This document shows, in pieces, positions 36,228-45,393 of a stretch of DNA of 64,000 nt; positions within the stretch are counted from its first letter, which is position 1; each line of letters starts with the position of its first letter. This DNA is from Paraburkholderia caballeronis (GTDB lineage Bacteria > Pseudomonadota > Gammaproteobacteria > Burkholderiales > Burkholderiaceae), in contig NZ_FNSR01000001.1 of assembly GCF_900104845.1 (NCBI RefSeq), positions 372,001 to 436,000 on the forward strand, read 5' to 3'. Under the pieces are notes generated by a model that searched no databases, had not been told where the DNA came from, and saw only the letters and a program-made list of their open reading frames with translations. A program made the position numbers and the translations under genes.

Positions 36228-37493
36228 ATGCAAACCCATCGAACGAATCCGACGTTCGCGCGCTGGCTGCGGCGCGCGGCGTTCGTCGTCGCGGCCGCCG
36301 TGCTCGGCGCGTGCGGCGGCGGAGGCGGCAGCGACAGCGGCTCGACCGGCAACGCCAACAGCCCCAACGGGGACGGGGGGCCGTCCACGCAGCAGCCGAC
36401 CGCCCCGAACGCCGTCACGGTGACGGTCACGCGCGGCGTGCAGGGCGTGCCGAACATCCCGGCGGTCAGCGTGACCGTCTGCGTGCCGGGCACCAGCACC
36501 TGCCAGATCGTCGGCAACGTGCAGGTCGACACGGAGTCGTCCGGGCTGCGCCTGCTCGCGTCCGCGATGCCGGCGGTCGCCGGCGCGCTGCCGGCCGGCC
36601 ACGGCGACGTCAGCGGCACGCTCGCCGAGTGCGAGCAGTTCGCGGACGGCTACACGTGGGGCTCGATCCGGAGCGCCGACGTGACGATCGGCGGCAAAAC
36701 CGCGGGCGCAGTCCCGATCCAGGTGATCGGCGACCTGCCCGCGTCGACCGTGCCGACCGACTGCCAGGGCGCCGGCCCCGCGGAGAACACGCAGAGCGAC
36801 CTCGGCGTGAACGGGATCCTCGGCATCGGCGTCGCGCCGACCGACTGCGCGCAATGCGCGCAGAGCACGTCGATGCAGCTTTATTACGCATGCCCGAACG
36901 GCGCGAACTGCGGCGACACGACCGTGCCGCTCGCGCAGCAGGCCGCAAATCCGGCCGCGCGGTTCACGACCGACAACAACGGCGTGATCCTGCAACTGCC
37001 GGCGATCGACGCGGGCGGCGCGCCGTCGGCAACCGGCACGCTGTGGTTCGGCATCGGCACGCAGACGAACAACACGCTGACCGCGACGCAGCGATTCGCG
37101 ACCGACGGCGCCGGCGACTTCGTCGCGAATTTCAACGGCGCGCGGCTCGTGACGTTCCTCGACTCCGGGTCGAACGGGCTGTACTTCGACGACGGCGCGC
37201 TGCCGCTGTGCGGCGGCAACAGCGGGCTCCAGGGCTTCTACTGTCCGTCGTCGCCGCAGACGCTCGGCGCGACGCTGACCGGCATCGACGGCGCGACGTC
37301 CGCCAGCGTGAGCTTCAACGTCGGGAATGCGGCGACGCTGATCCATAGCGGGAATTTCGCGCTCGACAACCTCGCCGGCACGCTCGGGCTGGGCGCGCTC
37401 GATCTCGGTCTGCCGTTCTTCTACGGGCGGACCGTGGCCTACGGGTTCGATCAGCGCGCGTCGGGCGGGCCGGCGCCGTTCGTCGCGTTCTGA
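36228..37493 (+). CDS. DUF3443 lipoprotein, divergent pepsin-like aspartic protease fold (predicted)
   Basis: A 421 aa protein with a lipoprotein signal: VVAAAVLGACGGG, Cys near residue 29. After a Gly/Ser/Asn linker, motifs appear in the order expected for pepsin-family (A1) proteases. VQVDTESSGLRLL lies near residue 100 (cf. DTGSS). DGYTWGSIRSADVTIGGK looks like a flap. NGILGIGVAP follows near 200 (cf. DGILGLG), then GTLWFGIGTQTNNTL, then LVTFLDSGSNGLYFDD near 308 (the second DSG), and finally LPFFYGRTVAYGFDQ (cf. LGD-x-FLR-x-Y-x-x-FD). The first catalytic triplet is DTE, not DTG. DUF3443 has no assigned function that I know. The ATG at 36228 has AGGGGAC upstream; ATGs at 36207 and 36210 are less likely. 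Anchored in a membrane, it would face the periplasm or outside. Confidence 0.78.
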   Translation: MQTHRTNPTFARWLRRAAFVVAAAVLGACGGGGGSDSGSTGNANSPNGDGGPSTQQPTAPNAVTVTVTRGVQGVPNIPAVSVTVCVPGTSTCQIVGNVQVDTESSGLRLLASAMPAVAGALPAGHGDVSGTLAECEQFADGYTWGSIRSADVTIGGKTAGAVPIQVIGDLPASTVPTDCQGAGPAENTQSDLGVNGILGIGVAPTDCAQCAQSTSMQLYYACPNGANCGDTTVPLAQQAANPAARFTTDNNGVILQLPAIDAGGAPSATGTLWFGIGTQTNNTLTATQRFATDGAGDFVANFNGARLVTFLDSGSNGLYFDDGALPLCGGNSGLQGFYCPSSPQTLGATLTGIDGATSASVSFNVGNAATLIHSGNFALDNLAGTLGLGALDLGLPFFYGRTVAYGFDQRASGGPAPFVAF

Positions 37494-37828
37494 AGCGCGG
37501 CGGGTGAAGCGGCGGCCGGACGCGGTTCGGCTGCGCCGCCGCTTCGGAGCCCCGCGTTCACGACCGGTGCATGAGCCATGACGCCGCGCGCCGCCCGCGC
37601 CTCCGGCAACGGCCGGACCGCTGCCGCCCGTTCTCCCCGCTGTTTCCGCCCGCCGGTCGCGGCGATCCTCCATCGCCGCGACCGGCCGACACGCTTTGCC
37701 CCCACGCCCCGCTATCCGCCGAACTACCCCGGTTTCTCCGCCCTTATCCGCCGATCGGCCGTTGCGCGGCGCGGCAATAATCGCTGTCACTGAAAAAGGG
37801 CGGCGCGCCGCCATCGACCGGAGCCGTT
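37494..37828. other. Intergenic region before flhB, 335 bp
   Basis: No gene, sigma-28 box or strong hairpin is seen. The promoter for the flhBAFG-fliA operon is expected here. A CAATAAT near 37775 is a weak -10 candidate with no good -35. FlhDC sites are too loose for me to call by eye. Confidence 0.45.
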
Positions 37829-39055
37829 GTGGCAGAGGATAGCGACCTCGAAAAAACCGAACCAGCCACTCCCAAGCGCATCGAAAAGGCGCGGGAGGAG
37901 GGGCAGGTTGCGCGCTCGCGGGAGTTGTCGACGTTCGCGCTGCTGTCGGCCGGCTTTTTCGGGGCGTGGATGATGTCCGGGATGATCGGCGACCACCTGC
38001 GCACGATGCTGCACGGCGCGTTCACGTTCGACCACTCGACCGCGTTCGACACCACGAAGATGCTCGCCGGCGCGGGCGTCGCCGCGCGCGAGGGGCTGTA
38101 TGCGCTCGCGCCGCTGCTCGCGCTGACCGGCGTGGCCGCGATTCTCTCGCCGCTCGCGCTCGGCGGCTGGCTTTTTTCCACCAAATCGCTCGAAGCGAAT
38201 TTCAGCCGGCTCGATCCGATCGCCGGCCTCGGCCGGGTCTTTTCGGTGAACGGGCTGGTGCAGCTCGGCATATCGTTCGCGAAGACGCTCGTCGTCGGCG
38301 TGATCGGCACGCTCGCGATCTGGCAGCGGCGCGACGAGATCCTGAGCCTCGCGATGCAGCCCGCGCACCGCGCGTTCGCGGACGCGCTGCATCTCGTCGC
38401 GGTCTGCTGCGGGATGACGGTCGCGGGCCTGTTCGTCATCGCCGCGCTCGACGTGCCGTACCAGGTCTGGTCGTACCACCGCAAGCTGCGGATGACGAAG
38501 GAAGAAGTGAAGCGCGAGGCGCGCGAAAACGAAGGCGATCCGCTGGTGAAGGGCCGCCTGCGCGCGCAGCAGCGCGCGATGGCGCGCCGCCGGATGATGA
38601 CCCAGGTGCCGAAGGCGGACGTCGTCGTGACGAACCCGACGCACTTCGCGGTCGCGCTGCAATACACGGACGGCGAGATGCGCGCGCCGAAGGTGATCGC
38701 GAAGGGCGTGAACCTCGTCGCCGCGCGCATCCGCGAGATCGCGACCGAGCACAACATTCCGCTCCTCGAAGCGCCGCCGCTCGCGCGCGCGCTTTATCAC
38801 AACGTCGAGCTGGAGCGCGAGATTCCGGGCGCGCTGTACGGCGCGGTCGCGGAAGTGCTCGCGTGGGTCTATCAACTGAAACGCTTCCGCGCGGAAGGCG
38901 GCGCGGTGCCGATGGCGCCGACGTCGCTCGACGTGCCGTCCGAGCTGGACCAGGGCGCCGTGCCCGACGAAGAGGCCGACGAGGAAGCCGCCGATGCGCT
39001 GGGCGCCGACGGCAAACGCAGGCCGCGCCGCGGCGCTGAAGGAGAATCTGCATGA
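37829..39055 (+). CDS. flhB: FlhB, flagellar export gate protein
   Basis: A 408 aa inner membrane protein that switches export from hook to filament subunits. It begins with EKTEPATPKRIEKAREEGQVARSRE, typical of FlhB. Four membrane segments lie between residues 35 and 215. The self-cleavage site is NPTH in VVTNPTHFAVALQY near residue 268. A ~45-residue acidic and basic tail extends beyond the usual end. It starts with GTG at 37829 and overlaps flhA by 4 bases. Confidence 0.96.
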   Translation: MAEDSDLEKTEPATPKRIEKAREEGQVARSRELSTFALLSAGFFGAWMMSGMIGDHLRTMLHGAFTFDHSTAFDTTKMLAGAGVAAREGLYALAPLLALTGVAAILSPLALGGWLFSTKSLEANFSRLDPIAGLGRVFSVNGLVQLGISFAKTLVVGVIGTLAIWQRRDEILSLAMQPAHRAFADALHLVAVCCGMTVAGLFVIAALDVPYQVWSYHRKLRMTKEEVKREARENEGDPLVKGRLRAQQRAMARRRMMTQVPKADVVVTNPTHFAVALQYTDGEMRAPKVIAKGVNLVAARIREIATEHNIPLLEAPPLARALYHNVELEREIPGALYGAVAEVLAWVYQLKRFRAEGGAVPMAPTSLDVPSELDQGAVPDEEADEEAADALGADGKRRPRRGAEGESA

Positions 39056-41148
39056 ACGCCCGCACCGGGTTCCTCGCGCGCCGCGCCGACGTGCTGCAAG
39101 GCACGAATCTGCGCGCGCTCGCCGGCCCGATCCTGATCTGCATGATCCTCGGCATGATGATCCTGCCGTTGCCGCCGTTCCTGCTGGATCTGCTGTTCAC
39201 GTTCAACATCGCGCTGTCGGTGATGGTGCTGCTCGTCAGCATGTACACGATGAAGCCGCTCGACTTTGCCGCGTTCCCGAGCGTGCTGCTGTTCTCGACG
39301 CTGCTGCGGCTGTCGCTGAACGTCGCGTCCACCCGGGTCGTGCTGCTCGAAGGCCACACCGGCCCGGCGGCGGCGGGCCGCGTGATCGAGTCGTTCGGGC
39401 ACTTCCTCGTCGGCGGCAACTTCGCGGTCGGCATCGTCGTGTTCGTGATCCTGATGGTCATCAACTTCATGGTGATCACGAAGGGCGCGGGCCGGATCGC
39501 GGAAGTGGGCGCGCGCTTCACGCTCGATGCGATGCCCGGCAAGCAGATGGCGATCGACGCCGACCTGAACGCCGGCATGATCAACGAGGACCAGGCGCGC
39601 AAGCGCCGGCTGGAGATCGCGCAGGAAGCCGAGTTCTACGGCTCGATGGACGGCGCGAGCAAGTTCGTGCGCGGCGACGCGATCGCGGGCCTGCTGATCA
39701 TGGTGATCAACATCGTCGGCGGGCTGATCGTCGGCGTCGTGCAGCACGGGATGGACTTCGCCGACGCGGGCAAGACCTATACGCTGCTGACGATCGGCGA
39801 CGGCCTCGTCGCGCAGATCCCGTCGCTCGTGATCTCGACCGCGGCCGGCGTGATCGTGTCGCGCGTCGCGACCAACGAGGACATCGGCACGCAGCTGACG
39901 AGCCAGCTGTTCACGAACCCGCGCGTGCTGATGATCACCGGCACGATCCTCGTGATGATGGGCCTGATTCCGGGGATGCCGCACTTCGCGTTCTTGCTGC
40001 TCGGCGGCGGTTTGATCCAGCTGGGCCGCGTGACGAAGAAGTCCGCGGAGCAGAAGAAGACCGACGCGACGCTCGTCGACGTCGCGCCGGCCGCTTCGTC
40101 GCCGACGGAAAGCACCGAGGCGACGTGGGACGACGTCGCGCTGATCGACACGCTCGGCCTCGAAGTCGGCTACCGGCTGATCCCGCTCGTGGACCGCAAC
40201 TCGGACGGCGAGCTGCTGAAGCGGATCAAGAGCATCCGCAAGAAGTTCGCGCAGGAAATCGGCTTCCTGCCGCCGGTGATCCACATCCGCGACAACCTGG
40301 AGCTGCGCCCGAACGCCTACCGGATCGCGCTGAAGGGCGTCGAGGTGGGCACCGGCGAGGCGTATCCGGGCCAGTGGCTCGCGATCAACCCGGGCCAGGT
40401 GAGCGCCGCGCTGCCGGGCACCCCGACCCAGGACCCGGCGTTCGGCCTGCCGGCGATCTGGATCGACACGAACCTGCGCGAGCAGGCGCAGGTGTACGGC
40501 TACACGGTCGTCGATTCGAGCACCGTCGTCGCGACCCACCTGAACCACCTCGTCGTGATGCACGCGTCCGAGCTGCTCGGCCGCCGCGAGGTGCAGGCGC
40601 TGATCGAGCGGGTGCAGAAGGACACGCCGTCGCTGGTGGACGACCTGGTGCCGAAGGCGCTGTCGGTCACGGTGCTGCAGAAGGTGCTGCAGAACCTGCT
40701 CGAAGAGGGCGTGCCGATCCGCGACATGCGCACGATCATGGAGGCGCTCGCCGAAAACGCGCCGAAGCTCACCGATCCGTACGACCTGACCGCGGTGGTG
40801 CGGCTCGCGCTCGGCCGCGCGATCACGCAGCAGTGGTTCCCCGGCAACGGCGAGATGCAGGTGATGGGCCTCGACGCGAACCTGGAGCGGGTGCTCACGC
40901 AGACGCTGACGTCCGGCCCGAACCCGGGCCTCGAACCGGGCCTCGCGCACACGCTGCTCACGCAGACCGAGAAGGCGATGACGAGGCAGCAGAACATCGG
41001 CCTCGCGCCGGTGCTGCTCGTGCAGCACTCGCTGCGCGCGATGCTGTCGCGGTTCCTGCGGCGCAGCCTGCCGCAGCTGAAGGTGCTGTCGTATGCGGAA
41101 GTGCCCGATACGCGCACGGTGAAGGTCGTGAACGTGGTCGGGACCTGA
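39052..41148 (+). CDS. flhA: FlhA, flagellar export gate protein
   Basis: A 698 aa core export protein that uses proton motive force. About eight membrane helices fill residues 20-330. The FHIPEP-family loop is seen in RVIESFGHFLVGGNFAVGIVVF and ARFTLDAMPGKQMAIDADLNAGMI near residue 150. The C-terminal cytosolic domain (from ~350) docks chaperone-substrate complexes such as FliT-FliD. It overlaps flhB, with ATG at 39052. Confidence 0.97.
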   Translation: MNARTGFLARRADVLQGTNLRALAGPILICMILGMMILPLPPFLLDLLFTFNIALSVMVLLVSMYTMKPLDFAAFPSVLLFSTLLRLSLNVASTRVVLLEGHTGPAAAGRVIESFGHFLVGGNFAVGIVVFVILMVINFMVITKGAGRIAEVGARFTLDAMPGKQMAIDADLNAGMINEDQARKRRLEIAQEAEFYGSMDGASKFVRGDAIAGLLIMVINIVGGLIVGVVQHGMDFADAGKTYTLLTIGDGLVAQIPSLVISTAAGVIVSRVATNEDIGTQLTSQLFTNPRVLMITGTILVMMGLIPGMPHFAFLLLGGGLIQLGRVTKKSAEQKKTDATLVDVAPAASSPTESTEATWDDVALIDTLGLEVGYRLIPLVDRNSDGELLKRIKSIRKKFAQEIGFLPPVIHIRDNLELRPNAYRIALKGVEVGTGEAYPGQWLAINPGQVSAALPGTPTQDPAFGLPAIWIDTNLREQAQVYGYTVVDSSTVVATHLNHLVVMHASELLGRREVQALIERVQKDTPSLVDDLVPKALSVTVLQKVLQNLLEEGVPIRDMRTIMEALAENAPKLTDPYDLTAVVRLALGRAITQQWFPGNGEMQVMGLDANLERVLTQTLTSGPNPGLEPGLAHTLLTQTEKAMTRQQNIGLAPVLLVQHSLRAMLSRFLRRSLPQLKVLSYAEVPDTRTVKVVNVVGT

Positions 41149-41584
41149 CGCGGGCGGGGTGCGCCGCCGGTTCGCTATCGCCGCCTATCCCGGCTCGCGT
41201 GCATCGGCTGGCGCCTTGCCGGCCGGCGCATGGTTTGCATGGAATCCATGCGGCGGCGTCGCTACGCGATGTTCCGCTTGCGGCGGCCCGCGCGGCGGGT
41301 GCTCCATGGCCCCTGCCCGTGGGTCAGCCGCGTCGCCGCCGTGCCGTTGCCGGCTTCGTCCGCGCTTCGTTTCGCCGCCCGCCCGTCCCCCCGCCTCCGG
41401 ACGGTCCGCGCGAATTCCCCGAATTGCCCGCATTTCCCCGCGTTGATCCCTCGATCATGACGCGCGCTCCTTCGAAATAATCTCAACATCGGCAAAGGCC
41501 CGACGCGCGCATCCGGCGCGCGCGGCCCCGCCTCGCAGCAAACGACCGGCGGCGGATACGTCGCCTACCTCACCGGAGGTCAGC
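41149..41584. other. Intergenic region between flhA and flhF, 436 bp
   Basis: No gene is supported; open frames here are short and rich in Arg and Pro. A small palindrome (GCATGGAATCCATGC, 41237-41251) is present. An AATAAT near 41475 could be a -10 element for flhF. The size of the gap suggests flhF has its own promoter. Confidence 0.4.
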
Positions 41585-43477
41585 TTGAACATTCGCAAAT
41601 TCATCGGCGCCACCAGCCGCGAAGCGCTGCGCCTCGTGCGCGAGGCACTGGGCGCGGACGCCGTGGTGCTGTCGAACCGTACGCTCGACGACGGCAGCGT
41701 CGAGATCGTCGCGCTCGCGGACAGCGACCTCGCGGCGATCGCGAAGACCGACGGCGCGGCGGCGGCGAATGGCGCGGCCCCGGCTCCGAAGACGCCGCGC
41801 ACGGTCGCGCCGGCCGTCGGCTCGACGCCGGCTCCCGTGCCGAATCCGTATGCGAGCGGAATGCCCGATGTGTTCTCGTCGGTGTTCGGCGCAAGCCCGG
41901 AAGTCGGCGCGGACGGTTCGCCCGCATCGGCCGGGCTGGATGCCGACACGTTCGCGGACGCGCAGATCTCGCTCGCGCGCGACGCCGCGCCGATCCCGCG
42001 TCCGGCGCTGCGCCTGCAGGACGACGCCGCGCAAAACAACCCGGCCGCACGGCGCGCGCCGGCGGCCCCGACGGCCGCGCTTTCGCAGCAGCCGCAGCAA
42101 GACCCGGCCGACGCGCTCGCCGCCGCCGCGATGAAGCCGTTCACCGACACGCCGGTTCCGCCGCTGACGATGGCCGAATCGAATCCGTGGCTGCTCGATC
42201 ACGCGCGCCGCATCGCGGGCAAGGAAGCGACGCGCGCGGGCATCACGCCGTCCGATGCGATGGCGAAGGGCCTCGGCTCGACCGCCGACCCGCGCGACGA
42301 GCCGGCCGACGGCGCCGCGCCGGACTGGGCGCGCGAAGCCGCGCAACTGGCCGCGCGCCGCGCGGCGCAGCGGCTCGGGCAGAGCCTCGAAGGCGACGAG
42401 CCGGGCGCGAATGTGAACCCGGGCGCGCAGCCCGCGCAGTCCACCCAGTCGGCGGCCGCGAGCGTCGGCGAGGCGGTGCGCGCGCGCATCGAGCAGGTCG
42501 TCAACGAAACGGTGATGAACGAACTCGCGGCGATGCGCGGGATGATGGAAGAGCAGTTCGCCGGCCTGCTGTGGGGCGAGCGGCAGCGCCGCAGCCCGAT
42601 CCACGGCGCGCTGACGAAGCAGTTGTTCGCGGCCGGTTTCTCCGCGCAGCTCGTGAAGATGGTGATCGACCGGCTGCCCGAATGCGAAACCGCCGAGGCC
42701 GGCATGGAGTGGATCCAGTCGGTGCTCGAATCGAACCTGCCGGTCCTCGAAAACGAGGAAGCGCTGATGGAGCGCGGCGGCGTGTTCGCGCTGATGGGGC
42801 CGACCGGGGTCGGCAAGACGACCACCACCGCGAAGCTCGCCGCGCGCTGCGTGATGCGCTTCGGCGCGAGCCGCGTCGCGCTCCTGACGACCGACAGCTA
42901 CCGGATCGGCGGCCACGAGCAGTTGCGCATCTTCGGCCGGATTCTCGGCGTGTCGGTGCACGCGGTGCGCGACGGCGCGGACCTGCAACTCGCGCTGAAC
43001 GAACTGAAGAACAAGCACATCGTGCTGGTCGACACGATCGGCATGAGCCAGCGCGACCGCGCGGTCGCCGACCAGATCGCGATGCTGTGCAGCGCGGGCC
43101 GCCCGGTGCAGCGCCTGCTGCTGCTGTCCGCGACGAGCCACGGCGACACGCTGAACGAAGTCGTGCAGGCCTACGAAAGCTCGCCGGACAAGGCGCCGCT
43201 CAGCGGCTGCGTGCTGACCAAGCTGGACGAGGCGACCAATCTCGGCGGCGCGCTCGACACCGTGCTGCGCTACAAGCTGCCGGTCTATTACGTCTCGACC
43301 GGCCAGAAGGTGCCGGAGAACCTGTACGTCGCGACGCGGCGCTTCCTGATCCGCAGCGCGTTCTGCGTGCCGCGCGACAACTCGCCGTTCGTCCCGCACG
43401 AGGACGACATCCCGGCGCTGCTGTCGGCGCTGTCCGCGCGCTCGAACGCGCAGGCTCACGAGGTCCGGTTTGGATAA
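41585..43477 (+). CDS. flhF: FlhF, SRP-type GTPase for flagellar placement
   Basis: A 630 aa GTPase that sets where and how many polar flagella form in many bacteria. The N-terminal B domain starts MNIRKFIGATSREALRLVREALGADAVVLSNR. A long Ala/Pro-rich, probably disordered region follows to about residue 290. The NG domain begins near 305, with the P-loop GPTGVGKTTTTAKLA near 405, TTDSYRIGGHEQLRIFG near 435, VDTIGMSQRD near 482 and LTKLDEATNLGG near 545. It is longer than usual because of the linker. The start is TTG with GGAGGTCAGC upstream. It overlaps flhG by 8 bases. Confidence 0.95.
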   Translation: MNIRKFIGATSREALRLVREALGADAVVLSNRTLDDGSVEIVALADSDLAAIAKTDGAAAANGAAPAPKTPRTVAPAVGSTPAPVPNPYASGMPDVFSSVFGASPEVGADGSPASAGLDADTFADAQISLARDAAPIPRPALRLQDDAAQNNPAARRAPAAPTAALSQQPQQDPADALAAAAMKPFTDTPVPPLTMAESNPWLLDHARRIAGKEATRAGITPSDAMAKGLGSTADPRDEPADGAAPDWAREAAQLAARRAAQRLGQSLEGDEPGANVNPGAQPAQSTQSAAASVGEAVRARIEQVVNETVMNELAAMRGMMEEQFAGLLWGERQRRSPIHGALTKQLFAAGFSAQLVKMVIDRLPECETAEAGMEWIQSVLESNLPVLENEEALMERGGVFALMGPTGVGKTTTTAKLAARCVMRFGASRVALLTTDSYRIGGHEQLRIFGRILGVSVHAVRDGADLQLALNELKNKHIVLVDTIGMSQRDRAVADQIAMLCSAGRPVQRLLLLSATSHGDTLNEVVQAYESSPDKAPLSGCVLTKLDEATNLGGALDTVLRYKLPVYYVSTGQKVPENLYVATRRFLIRSAFCVPRDNSPFVPHEDDIPALLSALSARSNAQAHEVRFG

Positions 43478-44477
43478 GTTCGTCACCGATCAGGCAGAGG
43501 GGCTGCGCCGGCTGCTTGCATACGAAGGTCCGCGCGTGATCGCGGTGACCGGCGGACCCGGCGCGCAGGGGGCCACGACGACCGTCGTGAACCTCGCGGC
43601 GGCGTTGACCGGTCTCGGCAAGAACGTGCTGGTGATCGACGAAACCGCGGGCGGCCAGTCGGTCGCCGCGACGCTCGGCGCCGTGCGCGCGGCGGACGGC
43701 TTCGACGCGCTGATGCGCGACGAGCTGTCGTTCGACGACGCGGTGACCCGTCACGCGCCGGGCTTCGGCGTGCTCGCCGCGCCGCGCGGCAATGCCGCCC
43801 GCTACTCCGCCGAACAGCTCGGCAGGGTGCTGAACGGCCCCGCCGACATCGTGCTGATCGACGCGCAGCTCGACGAAGACGGCGCGCTGTCACCGCTCGC
43901 GCTGCATGCGCACGACGTGCTGATCGTCACGCGGATCACCGCGCAGGAGATCACCGTCACCTACGCGTGCATCAAGCGCCTGCATTTCGCGCACGCGATC
44001 GGCCAGTTCCACGTCGTCGCGAACCACGTGCAGAGCCAGGCCGACGCGCAGGTGGTGCTGGACAACCTCGTCGGCGTCGCGAGCCGTTATCTGTCCGTGT
44101 CGCTCGACAGCGCCGGCTGCATCGCCGCCGACCCGCACATGCCGCGCGCGGTCGAGCTGGCGCGCTGCATCGTCGACGCGTTCCCGTCCACGGCCGCCGC
44201 GCGCGACTACCGGCGCCTCGCGTCCGAATTGCCGCACTGGCCGATGCGCCCGGCGCTGGCCGCGCGCTCGTCCGCGTCGATCGCCGAGGCGTCCGCCGCG
44301 TTCGCGGAACGCACGGGTCCGCTGTCGTCCGCCGACGGGCTCGGCGGCGCGCGCGTCGAAGGCCTGCCCGACGTTCCGGAAGTTTCCACCGATGCCAGGG
44401 TCACGGAGGCCGCGCCGGCCTACGCGAGCTGGCAGACCGGGCCGACCGCGCCGCGGCGTCCCACGCATCACGCGTGA
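43470..44477 (+). CDS. flhG: FlhG (FleN/YlxH), MinD-type flagellar number regulator with altered Walker A
   Basis: A 335 aa ParA/MinD-like protein that pairs with FlhF to limit flagellar number. It starts MDKFVTDQAEGLRRLL, the FlhF-contacting type of N-terminus. The expected deviant Walker A (K-G-G-x-G-K-T) reads G-P-G-A-Q-G-A-T-T-T at residues 29-38, so both lysines are replaced (Pro30, Ala35). The downstream LVIDET is normal. The C-terminal ~65 residues are a variable Ala/Ser-rich extension. The start is TTG inside the end of flhF. fliA follows 45 bp later. Confidence 0.88.
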   Translation: MDKFVTDQAEGLRRLLAYEGPRVIAVTGGPGAQGATTTVVNLAAALTGLGKNVLVIDETAGGQSVAATLGAVRAADGFDALMRDELSFDDAVTRHAPGFGVLAAPRGNAARYSAEQLGRVLNGPADIVLIDAQLDEDGALSPLALHAHDVLIVTRITAQEITVTYACIKRLHFAHAIGQFHVVANHVQSQADAQVVLDNLVGVASRYLSVSLDSAGCIAADPHMPRAVELARCIVDAFPSTAAARDYRRLASELPHWPMRPALAARSSASIAEASAAFAERTGPLSSADGLGGARVEGLPDVPEVSTDARVTEAAPAYASWQTGPTAPRRPTHHA

Positions 44478-44522
44478 GCGCCGGCAGCGCAACGGCTCCG
44501 GACCAGTAAGCAGGAGAGCACG

Positions 44523-45254
44523 ATGTACAACGCTCAGGGAAAGATTTCGCAGGCCGATGTGCTGGCCAGATATGCACCGCTGGTGCGGCGGCTCGGGCTT
44601 CAGCTCGTCGCCAAGATGCCGGCGAGCGTTGACCTCGACGACCTGATCCAGGCCGGCATGATCGGCCTGCTGGACGCGGCGAGCCGCTACAAGGAAGACC
44701 AGGGCGCGCAGTTCGAGACCTACGCGAGCCAGCGCATCCGCGGCGCGATGCTCGACGAGCTGCGCAGCAACGACTGGCTGCCGCGCAGCCTGCGGCGCAC
44801 GTCGCGCGAAGTGGAGACGGCGGTGCATCAGGTCGAGCAGCGGCTCGGCCGTTCGGCCACCGAGACGGAGATCGCCGATCACCTGAAGATGCCGCTCGAC
44901 GAATACCAGTCCATGTTGCAGGACCTGCACGGCAGCCAGTTGATCTACTACGAGGACTTCGACCGCTCGGCGGACGACGAGCCGTTTCTCGACCGCTACT
45001 GCGTCGATCACTCGGACCCGCTGTCCGCGCTGCTCGACGACAGCCTGCGCGGCGCGCTGGTCGAGGCGATCGAGCGGCTGCCGGAGCGCGAGAAGCTGCT
45101 GATGTCGCTGTACTACGAGCGCGGGATGAACCTGCGGGAGATCGGCGCGGTGATGGAAGTCAGCGAATCGCGCGTGTGCCAGTTGCACAGCCAGGCGGTC
45201 GCGCGGCTGCGCACGCGGCTGCGCGAGATGGCGTGGGCCGAGACGGCAAACTGA
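44523..45254 (+). CDS. fliA: FliA, sigma-28 factor
   Basis: A 243 aa flagellar sigma factor that reads late promoters such as those found before fliC, motA and flgK. Region 2 contains LDDLIQAGMIGLLDAASRYKEDQGAQFETYASQRIRGAMLDELR. Region 3 contains SREVETAVHQVEQRLGRSATETEIADHL. Region 4 contains LPEREKLLMSLYYERGMNLREIGAVMEVSESRVCQLHSQAVARLR. The ATG at 44523 has GGAGAGCAC upstream. It is inhibited by FlgM, encoded nearby on the other strand. A terminator follows. Confidence 0.98.
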   Translation: MYNAQGKISQADVLARYAPLVRRLGLQLVAKMPASVDLDDLIQAGMIGLLDAASRYKEDQGAQFETYASQRIRGAMLDELRSNDWLPRSLRRTSREVETAVHQVEQRLGRSATETEIADHLKMPLDEYQSMLQDLHGSQLIYYEDFDRSADDEPFLDRYCVDHSDPLSALLDDSLRGALVEAIERLPEREKLLMSLYYERGMNLREIGAVMEVSESRVCQLHSQAVARLRTRLREMAWAETAN

Positions 45255-45291
45255 GGCAGGCGGCGGCACACAGGCGCGGCGCGCATGAATG

Positions 45292-45325
45292 AAAAAGGCC
45301 GGATTCGTGAGAATCCGGCCTTTTT
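45292..45325. terminator. Bidirectional rho-independent terminator
   Basis: A 15-bp stem with a GTGA loop, including five As on the left and five Ts on the right (AAAAAGGCCGGATTC / GAATCCGGCCTTTTT). It separates the convergent fliA and flgN genes. Confidence 0.95.
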
Positions 45326-45393
45326 CTTTGCGCCGGGCAGCGCCGGTTATCCGGGCTGCCCGACGAAGGCGGGGGTTTTAAGCGTTACAAGCG

